Assembly: GCF_004327335.1 (NCBI RefSeq)
Contig: NZ_QJUO01000019.1
Location: forward strand, 20,129-84,128
Direction of reading: 5' to 3'
DNA: 64,000 nt
Source of the DNA: Stutzerimonas kirkiae
GTDB lineage: Bacteria > Pseudomonadota > Gammaproteobacteria > Pseudomonadales > Pseudomonadaceae
Shown here piece after piece: positions 12,055-18,394 of this stretch (positions within the stretch are counted from its first letter, which is position 1; each line of letters opens with the position of its first letter). The position numbers and the translations under genes were made by a program. A model generated the notes under the pieces. That model ran no database searches. It saw only the letters and a program-made list of their open reading frames with translations, and was not told the DNA's origin.

Positions 12055-12393
12055 ATGAATGCCTTTTCCAAATCCTTGCGCAGCGCACGCCTGTCAGCGG
12101 GGTTGACTCAGGAACAATTGGGTTTTGAAGTGGGGGTGACGAAGGCTTCGGTTTCCGCTTGGGAAAATGCCCGTGAATTCCCCAGTTTCACTGTCCTGCT
12201 GCGCCTGCGCGAGGTGCTGGATATGTCGCTGGATGCGCTGGTGGGCGAGGCGGGGGCGGTCGATGACGCCAGTGCCAGGGGCGCTATCGGGCGCGCGCAA
12301 AATACCCGGGAACAGTTGCTGCTCCAGCGTTTCCGCAGCCTCAGCGGGCGGCGTCAGGACGCCTTTCTCGAAGCCATGCGAGCGGACGACTGA
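12055..12393 (+). CDS. Small XRE-family DNA-binding regulator
   Basis: A 112-residue protein with one helix-turn-helix of the Cro/CI type at about residues 10-60: LTQEQLGFEVGVTKASVSAWENARE, followed by FPSFTVLLRLREVL. The C-terminal half is charged and short, with no enzymatic domain. ATG 12055 follows AAGAGAGCGG. It is divergent from the autotransporter, so control of that gene is the simplest guess (inference). Confidence 0.85.
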   Translation: MNAFSKSLRSARLSAGLTQEQLGFEVGVTKASVSAWENAREFPSFTVLLRLREVLDMSLDALVGEAGAVDDASARGAIGRAQNTREQLLLQRFRSLSGRRQDAFLEAMRADD

Positions 12394-12744
12394 AGCCGCT
12401 GTGCTTTTCTGTCCGGCCCTGGGCAATTGCATGAAGTGCGCAATCGTGGGCGTGGCCTATAGCGCGTACAGCGCGATCCCCGGGGGTCACCGTCCCTGTG
12501 CGAATGCCAGGTGGCGGTACGGGGCACGCGTGAATACCTTCCTGTAGCTCTTCGCCGCCATCCCTGGCGGCGAAGGCCCCGTCCCGCCACCAGGCATCTG
12601 CACAGCCACTCCCGGCGGCGAAGCGGGTAGCCATAAGCCCGTTCCATCTGGGTTCGCGACCGTGCGGACGTATGGACACCGCCAGCGGGCTGAGCTGAAC
12701 GCACACATGCTTGCCAATCCGGGCACAAGGCCGCGGCTTCCAGC
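12394..12744. other. 351-base gene-free convergent spacer with a hairpin
   Basis: It lies between the stops of the XRE gene and the MBL gene. No coding sequence is supported. The clearest structure is CTTCGCCGCCA-tccc-TGGCGGCGAAG at 12550-12575, a perfect 11-bp stem with a 4-nt loop, probably a terminator or repeat. Confidence 0.6.
12550..12575. terminator. Perfect 11-bp hairpin in convergent spacer
   Basis: CTTCGCCGCCA / TGGCGGCGAAG with loop tccc, between convergent genes. There is no T-run, so it may be a palindromic repeat rather than an intrinsic terminator. Confidence 0.5.
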
Positions 12745-13611
12745 TCAAAGGCTATCCAACGGTATCTTCAGGTAACGCACGCCGTTGCTTTCCGCTGGTG
12801 GCAATTCGCCTGCACGCATATTCACCTGGACCGAGGGCAGGATCAGCGTCGGCATGCCCAGCGAAGCATCGCGCTCGCGGCGCATTTCGACGAAGCGTGA
12901 TGCCTCGATGCCTTCGTGGATATGCACGTTATGTCGGCGTTGTTCGCCGATGCTGGTCTGGCACTGGTAGTGCTCGCGGCCTGGCGCCTTGTAGTCGTGG
13001 CAGAGGAAGACGCGGGTCGTGTCCGGCAGGCTGAACAGGCGTTCGTGGATCGAGCGATAGAGTGTTTGCGCATCGCCACCGGGAAAGTCGCAGCGCGCCG
13101 TGCCGTAGTCGGGCATGAACAGGGTGTCGCCGACGAAGGCGGCATCGCCGATCAGGTAGGTCATGCAGGCTGGCGTATGCCCGGGTGTGTGCAGTGCCTG
13201 GGCCTGCAGGTTGCCGATGGTGAAATGCTCCCGATCATGGAACAACTGGTCGAACTGGCGGCCATCGGTGGCGAAGTCCGGCCCGGCATTGAACAAGGTG
13301 CCGAAGGTCCGCTGGACCTGGGTGATATGGACGCCGATGCCGGTGCGGCCACCCAGTTGCCGGCGCAGGTAGGGCGCGGCGCTGAGGTGGTCGGCGTGCA
13401 CATGGGTTTCGAGAATCCACTGCACCTCCAGGCCCTGCTCGCGCACATGGGCGATCAGCCGCTCCGCACTGTCCAGCGAGGTGCGTCCCGCCGCCGGGTC
13501 GTAGTCCAGCACCGAGTCGATGATCGCGCAGGCGTCGCTGTCCGGATCGCTGACCACATAGCTGTAGGTGAAGGTGGCTTCGTCGAAGAAGGCTTGCACG
13601 TCCGGTTTCAT
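12745..13611 (-). CDS. MBL-fold persulfide-dioxygenase-like hydrolase (Blh/ETHE1 type)
   Basis: A 288-residue metallo-beta-lactamase-fold protein. The metal motif THVHADHL is at 69-76, with further ligands in HTPGHTP, VGDTLFMPDYGTARCDF and CHDY, the pattern of persulfide dioxygenases and Blh proteins rather than beta-lactamases. Known relatives oxidise glutathione persulfide to sulfite, in the cytoplasm. ATG 13611 is chosen because AGGAG lies eight bases before it; an ATG at 13629 overlaps the cydB stop. It is co-transcribed behind cydB and close to YeeE/YedE genes and a CsoR-type repressor, which supports a sulfide/persulfide role. Confidence 0.85.
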   Translation of the reverse strand: MKPDVQAFFDEATFTYSYVVSDPDSDACAIIDSVLDYDPAAGRTSLDSAERLIAHVREQGLEVQWILETHVHADHLSAAPYLRRQLGGRTGIGVHITQVQRTFGTLFNAGPDFATDGRQFDQLFHDREHFTIGNLQAQALHTPGHTPACMTYLIGDAAFVGDTLFMPDYGTARCDFPGGDAQTLYRSIHERLFSLPDTTRVFLCHDYKAPGREHYQCQTSIGEQRRHNVHIHEGIEASRFVEMRRERDASLGMPTLILPSVQVNMRAGELPPAESNGVRYLKIPLDSL

Positions 13612-13625
13612 GGCTGGCGCTCCTG

Positions 13626-14798
13626 TCATGCCTGCGGTGGTCGTTCGAGTGCGTTGCGCGTGCTGTCGGGGTCGAGTGTACGCAGGTGTTCGACCCGGAT
13701 GCGGCCCCACATCTTGATGTAGCTCCACAGGGTGTAGGCGAGGATCAGCGGCACGAAGATGCAGGCGACGATGAACATGATGCCCAGGGTCTTGTAGCTG
13801 GAGACCGCATCCCACAGCGTCAGGCTGGAGGCCGGGTCGACACTCGACGGGAAGACGAAGGGGAACAGGGCGAAGCCTGCCGTGCAGATGCTGCCGGTGA
13901 TCATCAGGGCGGTACCGATGAAACTCGTCGCGCCATGGCGTGTGCGACTGGCGATGTGTGTCATAAAGGCGCCGAGGAAGCCTGCGATGGGCGCAGCGAG
14001 CATGATCGGGTACTGCGTGTAGTTATCCAGCCAGCCGCCGTTGCCCGGACTGACCTGCTTGTCCCGCAGGGGATTGAGCGCCGTGCCGGCGTCGGCGCTC
14101 AGCACCACGGAAAAGCCGTCGATGCCCATGACCAGCCAGAGCCCCGCCGTGCTGAAGGCCAGCAGATAGACCAGGGCGCACAGGTGCGTGGCGCGGCTGG
14201 CGCGCTCGTGCAGCGCGGCCTCGGTACGCATCATCAGCCAGGCGCCGCCATGGGCGCAGAGCATGCTCAGGCTGGCCAGTCCGCAGAGCAGCGCGAAGGG
14301 ATGCAGCAGTGTGAAGAAGGTGCCGTGGTAGGTCGAACGCATCATACCGTCCAGTTGGAACGGCAGGCCGAGGAACAGATTGCCGAAGGCCACGCCGAAC
14401 AGCAGCGCAGGCACTGCGCCGCCAGCGAACAAGGCCCAGTCCCAGGCGTTGCGCCAGCGAGGGTCGGCGACCTTGCTGCGGTAATCGAAGCCGACCGGTC
14501 GGCAGAACAGGGCGAACAGCACCAGCAGCATGGCCCAGTAGAGCCCGGAAAAGGCGATGGCATAGACCATCGGCCAGGCTGCGAACAGCGCACCGCCAGC
14601 GGTGATGAACCAGACCTGGTTACCGTCCCAGTGGGGCGCGATGGTGTTGATGGCAACGCGGCGCTCATCGTCGCTCCTGGCGACGAACGACATCAGCGCC
14701 ATGGCGCCCATGTCGAAGCCGTCGGTCAGGGCGAAGCCGATCAACAGGACGCCGATCAGCACCCACCAGATGAGTTTGAGGCTTTCATAGTCGAGCAT
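13626..14798 (-). CDS. cydB: Cytochrome bd ubiquinol oxidase subunit II, without adjacent cydA
   Basis: A 390-residue polytopic membrane protein. The opening MLDYESLKLIWWVLIGVLL-IGFALTDGFDMG and the segment INTIAPHWDGNQVWFITAGGALFAAWP are diagnostic of CydB, and the C-terminal LILAYTLWSYIKMWGR also fits. CydB normally pairs with the haem-bearing CydA from a cydAB operon. Here the bases upstream are a short divergent promoter and no cydA or cydX is present. The MBL gene follows within the same operon. The partner may be encoded elsewhere, or this subunit has been left behind or re-used. The start codon is 4 bases from a candidate repressor operator. Confidence 0.9.
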   Translation of the reverse strand: MLDYESLKLIWWVLIGVLLIGFALTDGFDMGAMALMSFVARSDDERRVAINTIAPHWDGNQVWFITAGGALFAAWPMVYAIAFSGLYWAMLLVLFALFCRPVGFDYRSKVADPRWRNAWDWALFAGGAVPALLFGVAFGNLFLGLPFQLDGMMRSTYHGTFFTLLHPFALLCGLASLSMLCAHGGAWLMMRTEAALHERASRATHLCALVYLLAFSTAGLWLVMGIDGFSVVLSADAGTALNPLRDKQVSPGNGGWLDNYTQYPIMLAAPIAGFLGAFMTHIASRTRHGATSFIGTALMITGSICTAGFALFPFVFPSSVDPASSLTLWDAVSSYKTLGIMFIVACIFVPLILAYTLWSYIKMWGRIRVEHLRTLDPDSTRNALERPPQA

Positions 14799-14802
14799 AT
14801 AT

Positions 14803-14820
14803 AATACCCCCTATGGTATT
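14803..14820. promoter_or_regulatory. Candidate CsoR-family operator AATACC-N6-GGTATT
   Basis: A perfect inverted repeat AATACC CCCTAT GGTATT lies in the 104-base divergent promoter between cydB and the first YeeE gene. CsoR/FrmR/CstR repressors bind short palindromes with a central run of C or G flanked by ATACC/GGTAT-like arms, and a gene of this family lies 1.8 kb away at 16591. Binding is inferred. Confidence 0.55.
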
Positions 14821-14902
14821 TTTATGGCGTGTCGATGATAAAGCGACGAATTGACGCGTCAGCGGCAAGGCGGATTCGAGCAAGTCAAACAGGAGGTGAT
14901 CG

Positions 14903-15337
14903 ATGACGATCGACTGGGCCGCTTTCACGCCCTGGCCCGCTCTGGCGGGTGGTGTGTTGCTGGGGCTGGGCGCCGGGCTGTTCATCATGGTCAACGGGCG
15001 GATCGCGGGCATCAGCGGTTTGCTCGGCGGCTTGTTGCGGCCGGGCGACGAGGGGCGGGGGGAAGGTGGTTTGTTCCTGTCGGGATTGCTCTGTGCGCCG
15101 TTGCTCTGGGGGCTGTTCGGGCACTGGCCACAGCCGTCGTTCCAAACGGATGTGCCGGGGTTGGTGCTGGCCGGGTTGCTGGTCGGTCTGGGCTCGCGCT
15201 ACGGCTCGGGTTGCACCAGTGGCCATGGCGTCTGTGGGCTGGCGCGTCTGTCGCCACGTTCGTTGCTGGCGACGCTGTGCTTCATGGCCAGCGGTTTCCT
15301 GAGTGTGTTCGTCATCCGCCATCTCTGGGGAGGCTGA
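14903..15337 (+). CDS. YeeE/YedE family membrane protein (first half)
   Basis: A 144-residue membrane protein with about four hydrophobic segments and the family signature GSGCTSGHGVCG at about 102-113, whose cysteines are thought to pass thiosulfate or sulfane sulfur in YeeE relatives. A perfect AGGAGGT precedes ATG 14903 by six bases. It is followed one base later by a second YeeE/YedE-type gene; together they resemble the two-gene (PmpA/PmpB-like) form of a transporter that is a single chain in YeeE. Position beside the persulfide dioxygenase supports sulfur transport, though direction and substrate are not shown. Confidence 0.88.
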   Translation: MTIDWAAFTPWPALAGGVLLGLGAGLFIMVNGRIAGISGLLGGLLRPGDEGRGEGGLFLSGLLCAPLLWGLFGHWPQPSFQTDVPGLVLAGLLVGLGSRYGSGCTSGHGVCGLARLSPRSLLATLCFMASGFLSVFVIRHLWGG

Positions 15338-15338
15338 T

Positions 15339-15758
15339 ATGAAGCGTGTAGCGGCTTTTCTCTCCGGTCTTCTGTTCGGTCTCGGCCTGTTGCTGGCCGG
15401 CATGGCCGATCCGGTCAAGGTACTGGCCTTTCTCGACCTGGCGGGCGCCTGGGATCCTTCGCTGGCACTGGTGATGGTCGCGGCCATTAGCGCCAGTGCC
15501 TGGCCGATGCACTGGGCGAGGCGGCGCGGCGTGTCGCTGCTGGGCTCGCCCATGCGCTTGCCCACTCGTCGCGCACCGGATCGCCGCCTGGTCGGTGGCA
15601 GCCTGCTGTTCGGCGTCGGCTGGGGCATCGCGGGTATCTGTCCTGGCCCGGCGCTGGTGCTGCTGTCGACCGGGCACTGGCAAGTCATTGTGTTCGTGCT
15701 CGCCATGCTGGCGGGCATGGGCCTGTTCAACGTGCTGGATAACCGGCGCGGAAGTTAA
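15339..15758 (+). CDS. YeeE/YedE family membrane protein (second half)
   Basis: A 139-residue hydrophobic protein, LFGLGLLLAGMADPVKVLAF at the N-terminus and GWGIAGICPGPALV at about 104-117; the single Cys in CPGP is the conserved one. ATG 15339 comes just after the preceding stop, with GGGGAGG upstream, so the two genes are tightly coupled. It probably forms a heteromeric sulfur-compound permease with the preceding protein. The frame is open 12 codons further upstream inside that gene, but that start would lack a ribosome site. Confidence 0.86.
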   Translation: MKRVAAFLSGLLFGLGLLLAGMADPVKVLAFLDLAGAWDPSLALVMVAAISASAWPMHWARRRGVSLLGSPMRLPTRRAPDRRLVGGSLLFGVGWGIAGICPGPALVLLSTGHWQVIVFVLAMLAGMGLFNVLDNRRGS

Positions 15759-15772
15759 TCGAGGAGATCGTC

Positions 15773-15961
15773 ATGAAAGCGAATATCGGAACTATTGACC
15801 GTGTGCTGCGCATCCTGCTGGGTGTGGTGTTGATCGTCGCAAGTTTGTCGGGAGCGATTGGCGGGTGGGGCTGGATCGGGCTGGTGCCGTTGCTCACCGG
15901 CGTCTTCAGGTTCTGCCCGCTCTATACGCTGCTGGGCATCCAGACCTGCAAGCGCTGCTGA
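15773..15961 (+). CDS. DUF2892 (YgaP-like) small membrane protein
   Basis: A 62-residue protein starting MKANIGTIDRVLRILLGVVL, with two transmembrane stretches and the end CPLYTLLGIQTCKRC. This is the typical DUF2892 form (N-x-G-x-x-DR-x-x-R start, CPLY-x-x-LG motif) found fused to rhodanese domains in YgaP or alone beside sulfur genes. CGAGGAG lies before ATG 15773. The three cysteines near the C-terminus could take part in sulfur transfer (inference). Confidence 0.88.
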   Translation: MKANIGTIDRVLRILLGVVLIVASLSGAIGGWGWIGLVPLLTGVFRFCPLYTLLGIQTCKRC

Positions 15962-16050
15962 GGGCGCGGGGGCCGGTGCGAACTGGGCGCCGGGTCGGAT
16001 TTACATGCCCTGTCCGTCGCGGATAGGGCGCTTGTCACGCCGGAGTGTGC

Positions 16051-16588
16051 ATGCGCTGGTTCATCGCTTCACTGGCCACCCTGGCCAGTCTCTCGGCTGT
16101 CGCCGCCGAACCCGAGCCCTGGGTTGCCGAAGCGGCGGCCCTTGTTCCTCCCTTCCAGCGGCAGTTGCTGGCGACAGTGAAGGCGGCGATGGTCGAAGGT
16201 GGCATGGCCAGGGCTGTCGAGGCCTGCCAGTCGCTGGCGCCGCAGATCGCGGCGAGCCATAGCCTGGGCGGCTGGACTGTCGGGCGCACGGCCTTGAAGG
16301 TGCGCAATCCGGAGAATACTGCGGATGCCTGGGAGCGGGCGGTGCTTGAACGTTTCCGTGAACGTGCTGCCGCTGGCGGGCATGCATCAGGCCGATGTGC
16401 TCGGTGGCGAGCAGCGGCTGATGACGGCGATCGCGATGGCGCAGCCGTGCCTGGCTTGCCATGGCCGGGCGATCGAACCCGAACTGGCGGCCCTTATCGA
16501 TCAGCGTTACCCTGACGACCAGGCGCGCGGTTTCGGTGAAGGGGAACTGCGGGGCGCCTTCACCTTGAGACGCTCGTTGGAACACTAG
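16051..16588 (+). pseudogene. c-type haem DUF3365 protein, interrupted by a frameshift
   Basis: Two overlapping frames encode consecutive parts of one DUF3365 (Tll0287-like) protein. Frame one from ATG 16051 (GGAG five bases before) gives a signal peptide MRWFIASLATLASLSAVAA, then EACQSLAPQIA and GRTALKVRNPENTADAWE. Near 16365-16395 the homology passes to the next frame, which carries QADVLGGEQRLM, the haem motif CLACHG and GAFTLRRSLE up to TAG 16588. The shift equals one extra base (or two missing). It may be a true inactivation or an assembly error. An intact product would be a periplasmic haem sensor or redox protein. It sits between DUF2892 and the CsoR-type repressor. Confidence 0.75.
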
Positions 16589-16590
16589 GC

Positions 16591-16860
16591 ATGACGCGAA
16601 AAAGCACGCTCTCCCCGCAGGAGGCCATGATCAATCGGCTGGCCCGTATCGAGGGCCAGATCAGGGGCTTGCAGGCGATGATCCGCCGGGGCGATGAGTG
16701 CGAAGAGATCGCCGTGCAGTTCAGTGCAGCGCGCAAGGCGCTGGACAAGGCTTACCAGGAGTTGCTGGCCTGCCTGCTGGAAGAAGCCTTCGCGGATGCG
16801 GGGCAGGATGCCGATCAGGCGTTGCAGCGTGTCAGGGCGATCTTCACCAAGTACACCTGA
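16591..16860 (+). CDS. CsoR/FrmR-family (DUF156) repressor, likely sulfur sensing
   Basis: An 89-residue all-helical repressor. The family core INRLARIEGQIRGLQAMI is at 14-31. The sensing Cys of the family is C37 (GDECEEI). The second position, a His in FrmR and CsoR (25 residues on), is Leu here, and the only other Cys is C61, 24 residues after C37. No His is available for Cu or Ni binding, which argues against a metal sensor and favours a CstR-like thiol/persulfide sensor, although the Cys spacing differs from what I recall for CstR. Likely target: the AATACC-N6-GGTATT site at 14803. Confidence 0.85.
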   Translation: MTRKSTLSPQEAMINRLARIEGQIRGLQAMIRRGDECEEIAVQFSAARKALDKAYQELLACLLEEAFADAGQDADQALQRVRAIFTKYT

Positions 16861-17036
16861 ACGGCATTCCCAGCACCGGCCACAGAGGGCCCGATTGGGG
16901 GCATCTTAAGCTCGATAGCTATAAGCATAGATCGTTTCCATCTAAGTGGCCTTCCGAACGGCGAGTGCCCTCATGGTAAAGTTCGCGCCTTTACCTGGCC
17001 GTGCCTGGCCGTCCATTTCAAGATCCGTGAGTAGCC
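16861..17036 (+). promoter_or_regulatory. Probable promoter region of cysD
   Basis: A 176-base spacer with an AT-richer tract around 16910-16945 (TAGCTATAAGCATAGATCG) in GC-rich surroundings, where a CysB-dependent promoter would be expected by analogy with other cysD genes. No exact operator could be assigned. Confidence 0.35.
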
Positions 17037-17954
17037 ATGGTTGACAAGCTGACGCATTTGAAACAGTTGGAAGCCGAGAGCATCCATATCATCCGCGAGG
17101 TGGCCGCCGAGTTCGACAACCCGGTCATGCTGTACTCGATCGGCAAGGACTCCGCCGTCATGCTGCATCTGGCGCGCAAGGCGTTCTTTCCGGGCAAGCT
17201 GCCGTTTCCGGTGATGCATGTCGATACCCGGTGGAAGTTCCAGGAAATGTACCGCTTCCGTGACCGCATGGTCGCCGAGATGGACCTGGACCTGATCACC
17301 CACGTCAACCCGGAAGGTGTCGCCCAGGGGATCAACCCCTTCACCCATGGCAGCGCCAAGCACACCGACATCATGAAGACCGAGGGCCTGAAGCAGGCCC
17401 TGGACAAGTACGGTTTCGATGCCGCCTTCGGTGGCGCCCGGCGTGATGAGGAAAAGTCCCGGGCCAAGGAACGCGTCTACTCCTTCCGCGACTCCAGGCA
17501 CCGCTGGGACCCGAAGAACCAGCGCCCGGAACTGTGGAACGTCTACAACGGCAAGGTGAAGAAGGGCGAGTCGATCCGCGTCTTCCCGCTGTCGAACTGG
17601 ACCGAGCTGGACATCTGGCAGTACATCTACCTCGAGCAGATCCCGATCGTGCCGCTGTACTTCGCCGCCGAGCGCGAGGTGATCGAGAAGAACGGCACGC
17701 TGATCATGATCGACGACGAGCGCATCCTCGAGCACCTGAGCGACGAGGAGAAGGCGTGCATCCAGAAGAAGATGGTGCGCTTCCGTACCCTGGGCTGCTA
17801 CCCGCTGACCGGCGCCGTTGAGTCGACCGCCACCACCCTGCCGGAAATCATCCAGGAAATGCTCCTGACCCGCACTTCCGAGCGCCAGGGCCGTGTCATC
17901 GACCATGACGGGGCCGGGTCGATGGAAGAGAAAAAGAGGCAGGGGTACTTTTAA
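17037..17954 (+). CDS. cysD: Sulfate adenylyltransferase small subunit
   Basis: Nucleotide-alpha-hydrolase-fold subunit that, with the CysN GTPase, makes adenosine 5'-phosphosulfate from sulfate and ATP. It has 305 residues, normal for CysD. Seen motifs: [17 protein letters not shown] (PP-loop) at about 37-53, HVDTRWKF at about 61-68, [15 protein letters not shown] at about 137-151, and the C-terminal [10 protein letters not shown] and EEKKRQGYF. The usual cysD-cysN adjacency is broken here by a small S23-type gene. Regulation by CysB is likely from family knowledge. Confidence 0.96.
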   Translation: MVDKLTHLKQLEAESIHIIREVAAEFDNPVMLYSIGKDSAVMLHLARKAFFPGKLPFPVMHVDTRWKFQEMYRFRDRMVAEMDLDLITHVNPEGVAQGINPFTHGSAKHTDIMKTEGLKQALDKYGFDAAFGGARRDEEKSRAKERVYSFRDSRHRWDPKNQRPELWNVYNGKVKKGESIRVFPLSNWTELDIWQYIYLEQIPIVPLYFAAEREVIEKNGTLIMIDDERILEHLSDEEKACIQKKMVRFRTLGCYPLTGAVESTATTLPEIIQEMLLTRTSERQGRVIDHDGAGSMEEKKRQGYF

Positions 17955-17955
17955 A

Positions 17956-17985
17956 GCCACAAGCTGCAAGCGACAAGCTTCAAGG
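17956..17985. repeat. Left inverted repeat flanking the four-helix-bundle gene
   Basis: The repeat reads GCCACAAGCTGCAAGCGACA and continues AGCTTCAAG. Its CAAGCTGCAAGC part is repeated in inverse orientation at about 18366-18385 on the other side of the small gene. Related sequences occur at 20309-20358 and 8747-8774. Confidence 0.6.
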
Positions 17986-18003
17986 GAACTGTAGCAAGGG
18001 GAA

Positions 18004-18345
18004 ATGGACTTCGAGAGGCTGGAAGTTTGGCAAAGAGCCAGGTATCTGGCGGTAGCGGTTTTCCGAGCGCTGCATGATTGCCGTCATTACGGTTTTCGTG
18101 ACCAGGTGGGCCGTTCCGCATTGTCGATCCCGAGCAATATTGCCGAGGGCATGGAGCGCGGGAGTGCGCGGGAAAAGTGCCACTACCTGCGTATCGCCAA
18201 AGGCTCCTGCGCCGAACTGCGAACGCAACTGCTGATCGGCAGTGACATCGGCTATATCCCCGAACCGCTTGCAACTCAATGGACACAGGAAACCCGCGAG
18301 CTTTCCAGAATGCTCGACGGGTTGATCAACAGAATTTCAGGTTAG
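18004..18345 (+). CDS. Four-helix-bundle protein of the S23/IVP (TIGR02436) family
   Basis: A 113-residue protein with the family pattern FERLEVWQRARYLA at the N-terminus and GRSALSIPSNIAEGMERGS at about 36-54, then KGSCAELRTQL. Relatives are encoded in intervening sequences of 23S rRNA genes, as free-standing genes, or as Avd accessory proteins of diversity-generating retroelements; they bind RNA or nucleic acid. AAGGGGA precedes ATG 18004. It sits inside the cysD-cysNC operon, where most genomes have nothing, and is bracketed by inverted repeats, so it looks like an inserted cassette. No reverse transcriptase is nearby. Confidence 0.88.
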   Translation: MDFERLEVWQRARYLAVAVFRALHDCRHYGFRDQVGRSALSIPSNIAEGMERGSAREKCHYLRIAKGSCAELRTQLLIGSDIGYIPEPLATQWTQETRELSRMLDGLINRISG

Positions 18346-18390
18346 CCACATGCTTTGGCTTGCCGCTTGAAGCTTGCAGCTTGGAGCTAG
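18346..18390. repeat. Right inverted repeat flanking the four-helix-bundle gene
   Basis: GGCTTGCCGCTTGAAGCTT, GCAGCTTGGAGC. Its complement shares CAAGCTGCAAGC and AAGCTTCAAG with the left repeat. It ends at the cysNC ribosome-binding region (GGAG before ATG 18395). Confidence 0.6.
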
Positions 18391-18394
18391 AAGA

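Noticed and set aside
12745..13611. Beta-lactamase
   Set aside because: The MBL motifs and the sulfur-gene context match persulfide dioxygenase/Blh proteins; no signal peptide and no B1-type active-site spacing.
18004..18345. Avd protein of a diversity-generating retroelement
   Set aside because: No reverse transcriptase, template repeat or variable repeat was seen nearby; the simpler S23/IVP call is kept.
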